Positions 34,579 through 44,538 are shown, numbered from the stretch's first letter. The stretch is 64,000 nucleotides of DNA from an uncultured Erythrobacter sp. (GCA_947503275.1 CANNCZ010000002.1:1074733-1138732); one strand, 5' to 3'. The notes: generated by a model from the letters alone, not told the origin. Made by a program: numbers and translations.

Positions 34579-34956
34579 GTGATGCACAAATTGTTGCCAC
34601 AACCTGCCGACGCGTATCGCCGGGTCGATCTCGACGCGCGGATTGAAGCATCGTCGGGTTCGGATCTGACACTGATCTGTCTCGAAGAGGCTGTGGCGGC
34701 TTTGAACCAAGCTTTGCTGGCTCTTGAGCGCAATCCGACGAAAGCACCAGCGGAGCCGCTATCGCGCGCCAATGGCATCGCGGTTTGGCTGGCGCGCAGC
34801 GTTGCGTCTGAGAACCCGCTGGCGACGGCGATGCAGCAGTTTTACGGCGGGCTCGCATCGACCATCACGCGAAATATGGTCCGCGCGTCTGTGGCCGAAC
34901 TGGAGCAGGCTCGCGATGACTTTGGCGACTTCCTTGCCGCAGCCAAGGCCGTTTAG
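34579..34956 (+). CDS. fliS: Flagellar export chaperone FliS
   Basis: The 125-residue helical protein follows fliD directly, the normal fliD-fliS order. It has the FliS layout: YRRVDLDARIEASSGSDLTLICLEEAVAALNQALLALE, then helices ending in ELEQARDDFGDFLAAA. FliS binds flagellin and keeps it from polymerising in the cytoplasm. Its stop overlaps that of a convergent hydrolase gene by a few bases. Sequence identity to typical FliS looks moderate, so context carries part of the call. Confidence 0.75.
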   Translation: MMHKLLPQPADAYRRVDLDARIEASSGSDLTLICLEEAVAALNQALLALERNPTKAPAEPLSRANGIAVWLARSVASENPLATAMQQFYGGLASTITRNMVRASVAELEQARDDFGDFLAAAKAV

Positions 34957-35828
34957 CGGGCGTCGAATTCCGCGATGATTTCCGCTGCGTCGGCCGGGTC
35001 TTCGAACGGGTGAAAATGGGTGCGGTCGGGGCGATACATGTCTTCTCCCTGAGCAAACAAAGCCGCCAGTTTTGGCCAAGTGGGAGAGCCTTTGAAATCG
35101 TTGAGGTCGCTTTGTTTCGCGCGCACCACCAATGCTGGGATTTGCACGCGACTGACCGCTTCGTGGATCGCTGCATTGCTGCGGCTGGATGCGTAGATAC
35201 TGGCCTCCATTTCCGGCAAACACGCGAGTTCGTAGGTGCCATCATCAATCCGGGTCAGGCCATGGCGGCAATAATCCTCGAACACGCGGGGATCGAACAG
35301 ACAGTAAGGATCGCGCGGAGCAAACCGTTCGATCATCGCCTCAGGGGAGACAAAATCACGCTTTCGCCGGATACATGGATGCGGGGCGTCAGACGTGAAC
35401 AGGGCCGCACCCTCAGCATAAAACTCAGGCGCAAGAATCACCGGATCGAACAGCACCAGCTTGCTGAATGCATCGGACCGTTCGCTGGCGCATTGCGCCA
35501 AAGTGTGCGCGCCCATCGAATGACCAACGCCAACCGCGCCGCGAATGTGCAATTGCTCCATCAGCGCATTCACATCCGCCGACATCACCCGCCAATCGTC
35601 AATGGGCTCACCTTCGCTACGCCCATGACCGCGAAGGTCCAACGACAGCACGCGCCGGTCGGGAAACCGCTCGACAATCGCCTCAAAGGTCCGCCCGTGA
35701 AACCCCGTCGCATGAGCGAAGAGCAGAGGCGGTTCCTGATTACCCGGCTTTGCTCGCCATTCGTAGTAGGTGAGGGCGATGCCATTTACCTGAATTCTGC
35801 GGGTCGCAGGTTGGCCTGATGCGGTCAT
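34953..35828 (-). CDS. Alpha/beta hydrolase
   Basis: The 291-residue enzyme has an N-terminal strand RRIQVNGIALTYYEW, oxyanion region FAHATGFHGRTF, RVLSLDLRGHGRSEGE and the nucleophile elbow GVGHSMGAHTL. A C-terminal His is in RTHFHPFEDP. The fold fits a serine esterase or lipase. No substrate can be assigned. It is convergent with fliS and directly downstream of nhaA (21 bases) on the same strand. Confidence 0.85.
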   Translation of the reverse strand: MTASGQPATRRIQVNGIALTYYEWRAKPGNQEPPLLFAHATGFHGRTFEAIVERFPDRRVLSLDLRGHGRSEGEPIDDWRVMSADVNALMEQLHIRGAVGVGHSMGAHTLAQCASERSDAFSKLVLFDPVILAPEFYAEGAALFTSDAPHPCIRRKRDFVSPEAMIERFAPRDPYCLFDPRVFEDYCRHGLTRIDDGTYELACLPEMEASIYASSRSNAAIHEAVSRVQIPALVVRAKQSDLNDFKGSPTWPKLAALFAQGEDMYRPDRTHFHPFEDPADAAEIIAEFDAR

Positions 35829-35849
35829 ATTTCGGCGTCCTTGGCGAGA

Positions 35850-37061
35850 TTATTGGGAGGGTTCGGCTTTCTCACCGTCAATGTCCCCAACCGCTTCGTC
35901 CGGCAGGGCAGCCTTTAGGATCAAGAATCCGAGGATTGCCGCCACTAGCGAACCTGACAGGACGCCGACTTTTACCGCATCAATCTGCGCCGGATCATCG
36001 AATGCGAGGTTGCCGATAAACAGGCTCATCGTGAAACCAATCGCAGCCAACAAGGACAGGCCGTGGATTTTTCGCCAGCCAACGCCCTCAGGAAGGTTGG
36101 CGATACCGGCTTTCACCGCGACCCAAGCAAAGCCAACAATGCCCACTTGCTTGCCAATCAACAGACCCAACGCAATGCCGAGCGGCACGGGCTGTAACAG
36201 GTCTGCTGGCGACAGGCCGATCAAAGTCACGCCCGCATTGGCAAAACCGAAAATGGGGATGATTAGGAAAGCGACCCATGAATGTAGGCCGTGCTCCATC
36301 TTTTCAAGCATATGCGAACCATCGCGCGCGACCATCGGCACCATCATCGCTGCCGTCACTCCGGCAAGCGTCGCATGAACGCCTGATTTCAGGACAAAGA
36401 CCCACATGATGACGGTCAGCAGGACATAGGGTATAGTGGAAGCAATCCGCATCCGGCCAATGGCGAACAGCAAAGCAAGCGCAACGCCGCCACCGATCAG
36501 CATGTCGATCTTGATCTCTCCGGTGTAGAACAGAGCGATAACGGTAATCGCGCCAATATCGTCGATCACCGCAATGGCCAGCAGCAGGGCCTTCATTGCA
36601 ACCGGCACACGGGGGCCGAGCAGCGACAAAATGCCCAAGGCAAAGGCGATGTCAGTCGCTGCCGGGATCGCCCAACCACCAATCGTATCGGGTGAGTTGG
36701 CGTTGAAGCCGACGTAGATCAGCGCCGGGATCGCCATGCCGCCAATCGCTGCGGCTAAAGGCAGGGATGCCTTGTCCCAGCTCGACAATTGGCCGCCGAT
36801 AATCTCGCGTTTGACCTCTAATCCGATCAGGAAAAAGAAGATCGCCATCAAGCCGTCATTGATCCAAAGGAGCAACGCTTTGTCTATCTCAAACGCGCCG
36901 AATGACACGTTGAGCTTGGTTTCGAGCGTGCCGAAATATGCGGGGGCCAGCGGGCTGTTGGCAATAACCAATGCCAATGCAGCCGCGATGATCAAAACGA
37001 TCCCGCCTGCACTTTCCTGCTTGAGGAAGTCTTTGAGAGCGACGCTCACCCGATCGATCAT
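35850..37061 (-). CDS. nhaA: Na+/H+ antiporter NhaA
   Basis: The 403-residue inner-membrane antiporter has about 12 hydrophobic helices. It has the conserved IFFFLIGLEVKRE, the ion-binding Asp pair in LAIAVIDDIGAI, FVLKSGVHATLAGV and the DDPAQIDAVKVGVLSGSL loop. It expels Na+ for H+ and supports pH and salt homeostasis, which suits a marine or brackish lifestyle (inference). It has no partners nearby other than the hydrolase gene. Confidence 0.95.
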   Translation of the reverse strand: MIDRVSVALKDFLKQESAGGIVLIIAAALALVIANSPLAPAYFGTLETKLNVSFGAFEIDKALLLWINDGLMAIFFFLIGLEVKREIIGGQLSSWDKASLPLAAAIGGMAIPALIYVGFNANSPDTIGGWAIPAATDIAFALGILSLLGPRVPVAMKALLLAIAVIDDIGAITVIALFYTGEIKIDMLIGGGVALALLFAIGRMRIASTIPYVLLTVIMWVFVLKSGVHATLAGVTAAMMVPMVARDGSHMLEKMEHGLHSWVAFLIIPIFGFANAGVTLIGLSPADLLQPVPLGIALGLLIGKQVGIVGFAWVAVKAGIANLPEGVGWRKIHGLSLLAAIGFTMSLFIGNLAFDDPAQIDAVKVGVLSGSLVAAILGFLILKAALPDEAVGDIDGEKAEPSQ

Positions 37062-37231
37062 GTTCTATTTCACCTGAGAGAATTTGCAGATTGTTAGTCA
37101 CTAAACGTGCAAAAACCGCATCGGTGCCCGGAATTCTGACGGATTCAACCAATCTTTGCCAAAACCCTTCCGTGTAACTACCCTGCCCGAGGGGTTGGCG
37201 CTGTATAGTGCGCAAGGTTCGGGGGGACTGG

Positions 37232-38302
37232 GTGAAATTTGCGATTCGAAAATGGCTGGCGCGAGCGAGCGTGTTTGGAGCAGGGGTTGCTCTGACGAGT
37301 TGCAATATCGCCGATATCGAGGGGAAACAGGCTCCTCCGCGCCCCGTCAAACTCATCACGATTGCAGAAGCCTCATATCAGAGCTCCGGTAGCTTTCCTG
37401 CTGTCGTGCGCTCCGTCCGCACCACGAACCTAGCCTTTCAGGTCGGAGGCCAGATTATTGAGTGGAACGGTCGCAACGGTACGCAATTTCGCCGCGGTGA
37501 TGTGATCGGCCGTTTGGATGCGCGCAGTTTTCAGGCGTCTGTCGCACGGGCAGAAGCACAATTCTCCAACGCCAAAAGCGAGTTTGAGCGCGCTCAGCGA
37601 CTGATCGCAGAAGATGCGATTTCACGCAGTGTTGTCGAAGGGCGCGAGGCGCAGATGCAGGTTGCGCAGGCTGCCTTGGACACTGCGCGTAAAAACCTCT
37701 CGGACACTGTCCTGCGCGCGCCGTTCAGCGGTGCAGTGGGCCGATCGACGGTTGAGCAATTTCAAAATGTCGGGCCGCAGCAAACCGTCTTGGTCATGCA
37801 GAGCCGTTCAGTCGAAGCCATTGTGAATGTACCAGCGAGCTTTGTGCTCAACTCCAATTTGGTGCGCTATTCCAATGTAGAGGTCGAGCTGGACGCAGCG
37901 CCCGGCCGCCGCTTTGCCGCGCAGTTTCGCGGCGCCGTGGGACAGGCAGACAGCTCCTCGCAAACATTCGAAGTGAAATTCGGCTTTGAACCGCCGAGCG
38001 AATTGGTGGTCCTGACCGGTATGACCGCGACGTTCTTTTATGATGTGGAGGACATTGCGCTCGATGAAGAAGAGCGCGGCGTTTCGGTCCCCTTGACCGC
38101 TATCATGGCCGAAGGGGATTCGCGTTATGTTTGGATCGCCACCGGCACTGACAAGGTGCTGGAGCGGCGTGAGGTTCAGACTGCTGACGGAGTCGGAGAG
38201 AGTCTGACTGTGATTGATGGGCTAGGCGTTGGCGACACGATTGTCGCAGCGGGCGGGGCCTATTTGCAAGCCGGTGATCGTGTGCGCCAGTGGCAGGAAT
38301 GA
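37232..38302 (+). CDS. RND efflux periplasmic adaptor lipoprotein
   Basis: The membrane-fusion protein starts with a signal peptide ending in a lipobox (GVALTSC), so it should be lipid-anchored in the inner membrane. Barrel-sandwich and alpha-hairpin parts are recognisable: LAFQVGGQIIEWNGRNGTQFRRGDVIGRLDAR, an alpha-hairpin (FERAQRLIAEDAISRSVVEGRE), then LRAPFSGAVG. It forms the bridge between the pump and the outer-membrane factor in the genes that follow. The track starts at a GTG (37208), but GTG 37232 has GGGGGG five bases upstream and is preferred. It ends 25 bases before the pump. Confidence 0.9.
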   Translation: MKFAIRKWLARASVFGAGVALTSCNIADIEGKQAPPRPVKLITIAEASYQSSGSFPAVVRSVRTTNLAFQVGGQIIEWNGRNGTQFRRGDVIGRLDARSFQASVARAEAQFSNAKSEFERAQRLIAEDAISRSVVEGREAQMQVAQAALDTARKNLSDTVLRAPFSGAVGRSTVEQFQNVGPQQTVLVMQSRSVEAIVNVPASFVLNSNLVRYSNVEVELDAAPGRRFAAQFRGAVGQADSSSQTFEVKFGFEPPSELVVLTGMTATFFYDVEDIALDEEERGVSVPLTAIMAEGDSRYVWIATGTDKVLERREVQTADGVGESLTVIDGLGVGDTIVAAGGAYLQAGDRVRQWQE

Positions 38303-38327
38303 TGCGCAAATCACTGGGGTGTGCGCC

Positions 38328-41300
38328 ATGGATTTAGCCGCATATTCGATCCGCAACCGGCTGGTGATGTGGTTGGTGATTGGCCTGTCGCTGTTCGCGG
38401 GCTGGTTCGCCTTTTCCAATATGCCGCGTTTTGAGGACCCTGAATTCACAATCCGAACGGCGCAAATCTTCACCCCCTACCCCGGTGGTAGTCCTGAGGA
38501 GGTTGCGCGCGAGGTGTCTGCTCCGCTCGAAGAGGCGTTGCAGGATATGGCTGAGGTGGATGAGGTCCGCTCGGTATCCTCATCCGGTTTTTCCGAGATC
38601 ACGGTCGAGATCAAAATCTCCGAATCTCCTACCAAAGAAGACCTCCAGGTGATCTGGAGCAAGCTGCGCAACAAGGTCCGCGATGCCGCCACTGAATTGC
38701 CGCCCGGTGCCGGAACCAGCGTGGTGTTCGATGAATTCGGCGATGTGTTCGGGATCTACTATGTGCTTACCGGCGAAGGCTATTCGATGGCGGAGCTGCG
38801 CCGTTATGCCAAGACTTTGCGACAAGACCTGCTCGCAGTGGAAGGCGTCGGCAAAGTCAACATTGCTGGCGAACAGGACGAGGCGATTTACGTCGAAATT
38901 TCGCGTCAGAATGCCGCTGCATTGGGCTTCACGATCAACTCAATTTTCCAGCAATTATCGACGCAGAATACGGTGGTTTCAGGCGGCTCGGCAGAGGTCG
39001 ATGGCCAAAGGCTGACCATAACGCCCACCGGCGATATTGATTCCGTCGAGGCGATCTCGAGCTTGCTTGTTTCTGCAGGCGGCGGTCGCGTGATCCAACT
39101 GGGCGATATTGCCGACGTCTCACGGGGCCTGCGCGAACCGGCGCGGTTCGTGACCTACTACGATGGTCAGCCCGCTTTGGTGCTGGGCATTGCTGCGGTT
39201 TCCGGATCGAACGTGGTTGCGGTGGAAGAAGCGATGGCGGCCCGGCTTGTCGAGCTAGAAAGCCAGCGCCCGGCTGGAATGGTGCTTCACGAATTCTACA
39301 ATCAGGGCAAGATCGTCGATCAGTCTGTGATGAACTTTGTCATCAATGTCATGATCGCCTTGTTCATTGTGATCATCACATTGGTGATCTTTATGGGAGT
39401 CCGGTCTGGCGTCGTGATCGGGGCTGGCTTGATCCTGACCATCGCTGCGACATTGGGCACGATGTATGTGGCCGAAGTTTCGATGCACCGCATATCGCTT
39501 GGCGCGCTCATCATTGCGTTGGGCATGTTGGTCGACAACGCGATTGTTGTGACCGACGGTATACTGACCGGGTGCCAGCGCGGAAAACGGATTGTCGAGA
39601 TCGCCAGCGATGTGGTCAAACGCTCGATCTGGCCGCTCTTAGGCGGAACGGTGGTGGGCATTCTGGCATTCGCGCCGATTGGACTTGCACCGGGTAAGAC
39701 CGCTGAGTTCACCGGCGACCTGTTCTCAGTGATCCTGATCTCGCTGCTCTACAGCTGGATATTCGCGCTTACCTTGACCCCGTTCCTGTGCTCGATCCTA
39801 TTCAAATCGATTGAGGGCGATTGTGAGGAAGGCGCGGATGAAAATTTGAATGAGGAGGAGCCGACAAGCGCATTGATGGGTCGCTTCAAAAACCTTGTCG
39901 GTCAGCTGATTGCCTACCGCTACGCAACGATTGGGGGAGCTGTCGCGCTATTCGCGATCTCCATTGCCGGGTTCGGATTGGTAAAGCCGGGCTTCTTCCC
40001 AACCTCCACCACGCCGCAAATGGTGGTCGATGTCTGGATGCCAGAGGGCACCGATATCGCCGTCACCGACGCCAATATGCGCGAGTTGCAAGAGCATATC
40101 TCGACACTGGACGGGGTGGAGCATGTCCATACGCTCGTCGGGCGCGGAACCTTGCGCTATATGCTGACCTATCAGTTCGAAAGTTCGAACAGCGCCTATG
40201 GCCAGCTGCTGGTAAAACTGGATGATTACCGGCGACTAGAGACGCTGATCCCCGAGGTGCAGGCCTATATCGATGCCAATTTCACTCAGGCACAGGGAAA
40301 GGTCTGGCGTTTTGTGCTGGGGCCGGGTGGCGGCTCAAAGGTTGAAGCGACATTCTCCGGACCAGAACCCGAAGTTTTGCGAGAGCTTGCGCGGCAGGCG
40401 CAGGATATCTTTCACGAAGATGGCGGCGCAATCGCGATCAAGGACAATTGGCGACAGCCTGTGCCAATGATTGAGCCTGTCTATTCTGAGGCAAAGGGGC
40501 GTCTTGCAGGCGTCAGTCGGTCCGATGTTGGCGCGGCTTTGGCACGCAATTATTCTGGGCAAGCGGTCGGTGTCTATCGAGAGAACGATGACCTGATCCC
40601 GATCATCACCCGCGCGCCCGAGAATGAGCGACAGGATGTTGGTCGCATGGGCGCCATTCAGGTCATCTCGCCCAATGGCGCAGTGCCGCTTGAACAGATC
40701 ACCGATGGGATAAACACCGTATGGCGCGACAGCCGTTTGCGTCGCACAGACAATGTCTGGTCCATCAAAGCGCAGGCCGACCCGGCGCCCGGAGTGATAG
40801 CGGGCGACTTGCAATCGCGGGTTGAACCCTTGGTCGAAGCGATCCCGTTGCCACTGGGCTATTCGCTGAAATGGGATGGAGAATCCGGAGGCAGCGCCGA
40901 GGCGAATGGCCAGCTGGCAGGTGTGGTTCCGTTTGGATTTGGCGCGATGGTCTTGGTGGTGATCTTGTTGTTTAATGCTCTGCGCCAACCGTTGGTGATC
41001 TGGTCAGTCGTGCCTCTATCGCTTGTTGGCGTGGTGTTCGGCTTAGTGGTGATAGGCGTGCCGTTTGAGTTTATGGCGATCCTTGGCTTGCTGTCGTTGG
41101 CGGGTCTGTTGATCAAGAATGCGATTGTGCTGGTGGATCAGATTGATCTTGAAATCGGCGAAGGCAAACCGCGCTTTGATGCATTGGTCGATAGCGCAGC
41201 GAGCCGGGTTCGCCCCGTCTTGCTGGGTTCGGGAACTACCGTTTTGGGCGTGATCCCGCTCTATTTCGATGCATTCTTTCAATCCTTGGCTGTCGTGCTA

Positions 41301-41420
41301 ATTTTCGGTCTTAGCTTTGCGACGGTGCTCACGTTGGTGATGGTCCCTGTGGTCTATGCGGCCGTGTTCCGCATCGGTATGGATGAGACCGCGCAAAAGA
41401 ATGAGGCGGTGGCAGCATGA
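38328..41420 (+). CDS. RND efflux pump, AcrB/MexB-like
   Basis: The inner-membrane proton-driven transporter has 1030 residues. The N-terminal helix (SIRNRLVMWLVIGLSLFAGW), periplasmic porter loops and the TM4 acid motif LGMLVDNAIVVTDGI are present, as is the second TM bundle (LLSLAGLLIKNAIVLVDQI). The ORF track begins at 38229 inside the adaptor gene. The ATG at 38328 gives the normal N-terminus (MDLAAYSIRN). Substrates are unknown. The next gene starts within its stop codon. Confidence 0.93.
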   Translation: MDLAAYSIRNRLVMWLVIGLSLFAGWFAFSNMPRFEDPEFTIRTAQIFTPYPGGSPEEVAREVSAPLEEALQDMAEVDEVRSVSSSGFSEITVEIKISESPTKEDLQVIWSKLRNKVRDAATELPPGAGTSVVFDEFGDVFGIYYVLTGEGYSMAELRRYAKTLRQDLLAVEGVGKVNIAGEQDEAIYVEISRQNAAALGFTINSIFQQLSTQNTVVSGGSAEVDGQRLTITPTGDIDSVEAISSLLVSAGGGRVIQLGDIADVSRGLREPARFVTYYDGQPALVLGIAAVSGSNVVAVEEAMAARLVELESQRPAGMVLHEFYNQGKIVDQSVMNFVINVMIALFIVIITLVIFMGVRSGVVIGAGLILTIAATLGTMYVAEVSMHRISLGALIIALGMLVDNAIVVTDGILTGCQRGKRIVEIASDVVKRSIWPLLGGTVVGILAFAPIGLAPGKTAEFTGDLFSVILISLLYSWIFALTLTPFLCSILFKSIEGDCEEGADENLNEEEPTSALMGRFKNLVGQLIAYRYATIGGAVALFAISIAGFGLVKPGFFPTSTTPQMVVDVWMPEGTDIAVTDANMRELQEHISTLDGVEHVHTLVGRGTLRYMLTYQFESSNSAYGQLLVKLDDYRRLETLIPEVQAYIDANFTQAQGKVWRFVLGPGGGSKVEATFSGPEPEVLRELARQAQDIFHEDGGAIAIKDNWRQPVPMIEPVYSEAKGRLAGVSRSDVGAALARNYSGQAVGVYRENDDLIPIITRAPENERQDVGRMGAIQVISPNGAVPLEQITDGINTVWRDSRLRRTDNVWSIKAQADPAPGVIAGDLQSRVEPLVEAIPLPLGYSLKWDGESGGSAEANGQLAGVVPFGFGAMVLVVILLFNALRQPLVIWSVVPLSLVGVVFGLVVIGVPFEFMAILGLLSLAGLLIKNAIVLVDQIDLEIGEGKPRFDALVDSAASRVRPVLLGSGTTVLGVIPLYFDAFFQSLAVVLIFGLSFATVLTLVMVPVVYAAVFRIGMDETAQKNEAVAA

Positions 41421-42820
41421 CATTGCGGCGGATGATCCCACTCACTTTGGCAACTGCGCTGCTCGCCAGCTGTGCCACGCTCAGCACCGATGCGGATGTC
41501 GCACAGGCGACCGCTGAGAGCCTGCCGGAACTGCCCGAGAGATGGGCTGTCGAAGGGGCAATGCCCGGCGAGGTTCGGATTGGTTGGATTGAAGCTATCG
41601 GCGATCCCGTGCTCACCGAATTGGTGTTTGAGGCGCAGGCCAACAATCCCGATATCCGCGCGGTCGCGGCCAATCTCGATGCGGCGCGCGCCATCACACG
41701 TCAGGCACGCGCGGCATTGTTCCCTCAGGTCTTTGGATCGTTTGAGGTTGACCGGACTGACACACCGCGACCCTTCACCCCGCAAACCCCGGTCACCACA
41801 CTGACCGCACAGGCGCAGTGGGAATTGGACCTTTGGGGCCGCATCGGTGCAGGTCGCAATGCCGCCTATGCCAGTGCACAGGCGGTAGAGGCCGATTTCC
41901 GCTTTGCTCAATATGCCCTCGCACAAGGTGTGGCCGCGACCTACTTCACCTGTCTAGAGGCACAGGAACAGGTCAGCGTTGCACGACGCACGGTTGATGC
42001 CTTGGCAGAGATCGACCGGATTGTGCGGGTGCGATACCGCGAAGGGTTTGCGTCGCGTCAGGACACCGCGATTACTGGATCCGATCTTGAAGTGGCGCGC
42101 AACAATTTGGTTCAGGCGCAGGCCGGGGCAAGGACCGCCCGGCGCGCTTTGGAGGTATTGTTGGGGCGGTATCCGTCCGATGCGATTATCCTGGATCAAG
42201 GTCTGCCAGAGGCACCGCCTCCACCGCCTGCGGGCCTTCCATCGCAGCTTTTAGAGCGCCGCCCCGATGTCATAGCCGCAGAGCGCCGTGTGGCCGCGGC
42301 ATTTGCGAACCTTGATCAGGCAAAGGCCGCGCAATTGCCGGTCGTGACGTTGACCGCTGCGGGCGGGGTCACGACGAGGGACCTGTTCGATATCGCTAAT
42401 GGGCCAGACCTGCTGTGGTCCATCATCGGCAGCGTTCTACAACCGATCTTGGATGGCGGATTGCGCGGCGCGCGTGAGGATGAAGCCGACGCCAATCGCC
42501 GAGCTGCAATCGCCCTTTATGCGTCAACCGCGCTCGCCGCATTGCGAGATGCGGAGGAGAACCTTGATCAAGTGCAAGTGCTGACGGAACGCACATTGAT
42601 CCTCGAAAATGCAGCCGAGCAGTCGGGCACGGCCTATGCTCTAACCCAACTGCAATATGCCGAAGGGGAACGCGATTTGATCGATGTCCTGAGCGTGCAA
42701 CAACGCCTGTTCGCAGCAGAGCGCAATCTGGTGGCGATCCGACGTTTGCGGATAGAGCAGTGGGTGGCGCTGAACCTTGCGTTGGGCGGTGATTGGACGT
42801 CGCAGAGGGGCGAACTCTAG
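41417..42820 (+). CDS. NodT-family outer-membrane efflux lipoprotein
   Basis: The 467-residue TolC-like channel has a lipobox (LLASC at the signal-peptide end), two repeats of the outer-membrane efflux domain (WIEAIGDPVLTELVFEAQANNPDIRAVAANLDAARA; then PSQLLERRPDVIAAERRVAAAFANLDQAKA) and long helical hairpins. Its ATG overlaps the pump stop (ATGA), completing an adaptor-pump-channel operon. A hairpin GTGCCCG-CGGGCAC follows at 42822-42841, without a T-run. Confidence 0.92.
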   Translation: MTLRRMIPLTLATALLASCATLSTDADVAQATAESLPELPERWAVEGAMPGEVRIGWIEAIGDPVLTELVFEAQANNPDIRAVAANLDAARAITRQARAALFPQVFGSFEVDRTDTPRPFTPQTPVTTLTAQAQWELDLWGRIGAGRNAAYASAQAVEADFRFAQYALAQGVAATYFTCLEAQEQVSVARRTVDALAEIDRIVRVRYREGFASRQDTAITGSDLEVARNNLVQAQAGARTARRALEVLLGRYPSDAIILDQGLPEAPPPPPAGLPSQLLERRPDVIAAERRVAAAFANLDQAKAAQLPVVTLTAAGGVTTRDLFDIANGPDLLWSIIGSVLQPILDGGLRGAREDEADANRRAAIALYASTALAALRDAEENLDQVQVLTERTLILENAAEQSGTAYALTQLQYAEGERDLIDVLSVQQRLFAAERNLVAIRRLRIEQWVALNLALGGDWTSQRGEL

Positions 42821-42937
42821 AGTGCCCGCACATTCGGGCACGGTTTGATCCTTTGTGCGTTTGATTGACAATTGCATGCGCGTGGTCGAACGCGCGAAAC
42901 CAATCCTTTCTCCACTTTTCCACCCTCGGAGTTTCCC

Positions 42938-43477
42938 TTGAGCGACGTTGAGCAGGCGCAAATGCCCAGCACCGATGATCCTCGCGCCGAATTCAGGCGA
43001 TTGATGGGCCTGTTCACGACGGGCGTGTGCGTAGTCGCTGTGGAGACAGAGAATGCGGGAATCGCTGCCATGACGGTGAATTCGCTGGTCTCAGTGTCGT
43101 TGGAGCCGCGCTTGGTTTGTTGGAGCCTGCAAAACGCGGCGAGCCAGTTTGATATCTACAATGCCGCACAGCGGTTTTCGATCAGCATTCTAGGCGAAGG
43201 TCAGGCCGATTTGGCGAGGCGCTATGCCGGGCGGGGCGATACGCTGTTGCAATCGGGTGATTTTGCAAAGAGCGCGCAAGGTTTGCCGGTTATTTCCGGC
43301 GCATTGGGGCATTTGGAATGCTGCCGTTGGTCCGAATTCTTGGCCGGCGATCACACCATGATCTTTGGCGAAGTCATCGGATTGAGTGATTTGGCAGGGT
43401 CATCGCCGGCTGCTGTTGCGTCTGTTGCACCCCTTGCCTTTTTCGATGGGCAATTTTGCGCTATTCAGTCGTCATGA
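42938..43477 (+). CDS. Flavin reductase family protein
   Basis: This flavin reductase-like protein has a split-barrel FMN fold: FTTGVCVVAVETENAGIAAMTVNSLVSVSLEPRLVCWSLQNAAS at residues about 25-70, then FSISILGEGQADLARRYAG. It likely reduces FMN or FAD with NAD(P)H for a partner monooxygenase, though none is visible nearby. The TTG at 42938 has CGGAG six bases upstream and is chosen over the track start at 42872 (no ribosome site) and ATG 42962. Its stop overlaps the ATG of a TetR gene. Confidence 0.82.
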   Translation: MSDVEQAQMPSTDDPRAEFRRLMGLFTTGVCVVAVETENAGIAAMTVNSLVSVSLEPRLVCWSLQNAASQFDIYNAAQRFSISILGEGQADLARRYAGRGDTLLQSGDFAKSAQGLPVISGALGHLECCRWSEFLAGDHTMIFGEVIGLSDLAGSSPAAVASVAPLAFFDGQFCAIQSS

Positions 43478-44091
43478 ACGTTCAACCCACTGCCATTACG
43501 CCGGATGATACGCGCGAAAAGCTCCTGGTTGCTGCGCTCAATCAGTTTGCGGAGCGTGGGTTTTATGGCGCCAGCATTGCACAGATTGCAGGTGAAATCG
43601 GGCTGACCAAACAGGCGCTGCTGTATCATTTTCGCCGCAAGGAAGACCTCTATAGCGAGGTACTGAAGCGCATTTCAGAGCGTATGCAATCTGCCATGCC
43701 GAAGCAGGTTGATCCCGGCAGTGCGCCCGAGCAGCGGCTCGAGGATATTTTCATCAGCTTCTACAAGGTTGCGCTCGACCATCCACTCGACAGCAAAGTG
43801 TTGATGCGCGAATTGATAGATGATCAACGCCGCGATTCTCCCGAAGAGGAATGGCACTTTAAAGCGATGCTCAACCGGATGATGGCCGCTCTCGATGCGA
43901 TTGAGGGGATGCCGGCGCTGTCTTTTGCAGAGAAATTGGCGCGCATTTACAGCGTTGTTTCGATGGTTCAGTATTTCGTGGGTTCCGCCGCCGTCTTGAA
44001 GCGTTTCTATGGCGACGCTGAGTTCGCTAAAATCACCTCAGCTTACCCCGAACAGCTGCGCAGCCACGTGCGAAGCTTGATGGCGCCCTAA
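43474..44091 (+). CDS. TetR/AcrR-family regulator
   Basis: The N-terminal HTH reads REKLLVAALNQFAERGFYGASIAQIAGEIGLTKQALLYHFRRKEDLY, a textbook TetR DNA-binding domain, followed by an all-helical ligand domain to 205 residues. It begins within the stop codon of the flavin reductase gene (ATGA), so it may control that gene or respond to its substrate. The upstream RND operon is another candidate target, but it is 1 kb away. Confidence 0.9.
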   Translation: MNVQPTAITPDDTREKLLVAALNQFAERGFYGASIAQIAGEIGLTKQALLYHFRRKEDLYSEVLKRISERMQSAMPKQVDPGSAPEQRLEDIFISFYKVALDHPLDSKVLMRELIDDQRRDSPEEEWHFKAMLNRMMAALDAIEGMPALSFAEKLARIYSVVSMVQYFVGSAAVLKRFYGDAEFAKITSAYPEQLRSHVRSLMAP

Positions 44092-44100
44092 AACGCGCAC

Positions 44101-44538
44101 CTAATACAAAATCATCTGAGTGCACCGGAACAGGGCCAGTTTGCGGCCTGTTTCTTTGTGAGTGACCGTCGATGACCAAACCTGCGTCGTCCGGCCCAAA
44201 TGTTCCGCGTCAGAACGTCCAATCAAGGTGCCGTCGCTAGCGCTGCCCAGAAAGTTCGATTTGAGTTCTATTGTGGTGTAGCCCTTGGCACCTTGCGGCA
44301 AAACCAGTCCGGCCGCAAAGCCGCATACGCTGTCTGCCAATGCGATCATGCTGGCCGCGTGCAAAGCTTTTGCGCCAGAGCGCAAATGATGTGGCTGGAT
44401 CGGCATCGCTGCCTCAAGCCACCCTTCACCTTCATCGATCAGAGTGATCCCCATATGCGGGACAAGACCGCCTGCGGGCGGATGAAAACGCGTGTCGATC
44501 ATGCGTGCGAAGTTAGGGCCAAGCGACGCGAATGTCAT
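44101..44538 (-). CDS. PaaI-like hot-dog thioesterase
   Basis: The hot-dog protein of about 145 residues has LVPHMGITLIDEGEGWLEAAMPIQPHHLRSGAKALHAASMIALAD, which is the PaaI-type core with the HHL motif and a catalytic-type acidic residue (Asp in ALADSVCG). The reaction is acyl-CoA hydrolysis. Starts at 44538 and 44502 are both possible and neither has a strong ribosome site, so the N-terminus is uncertain. It is convergent with the TetR gene. Confidence 0.82.
   Translation of the reverse strand: MTFASLGPNFARMIDTRFHPPAGGLVPHMGITLIDEGEGWLEAAMPIQPHHLRSGAKALHAASMIALADSVCGFAAGLVLPQGAKGYTTIELKSNFLGSASDGTLIGRSDAEHLGRTTQVWSSTVTHKETGRKLALFRCTQMILY

Noticed and set aside
42822-42841. Rho-independent terminator after the efflux operon
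   Set aside because: The hairpin is good, but no T-run follows it, so it is only mentioned under the NodT gene.
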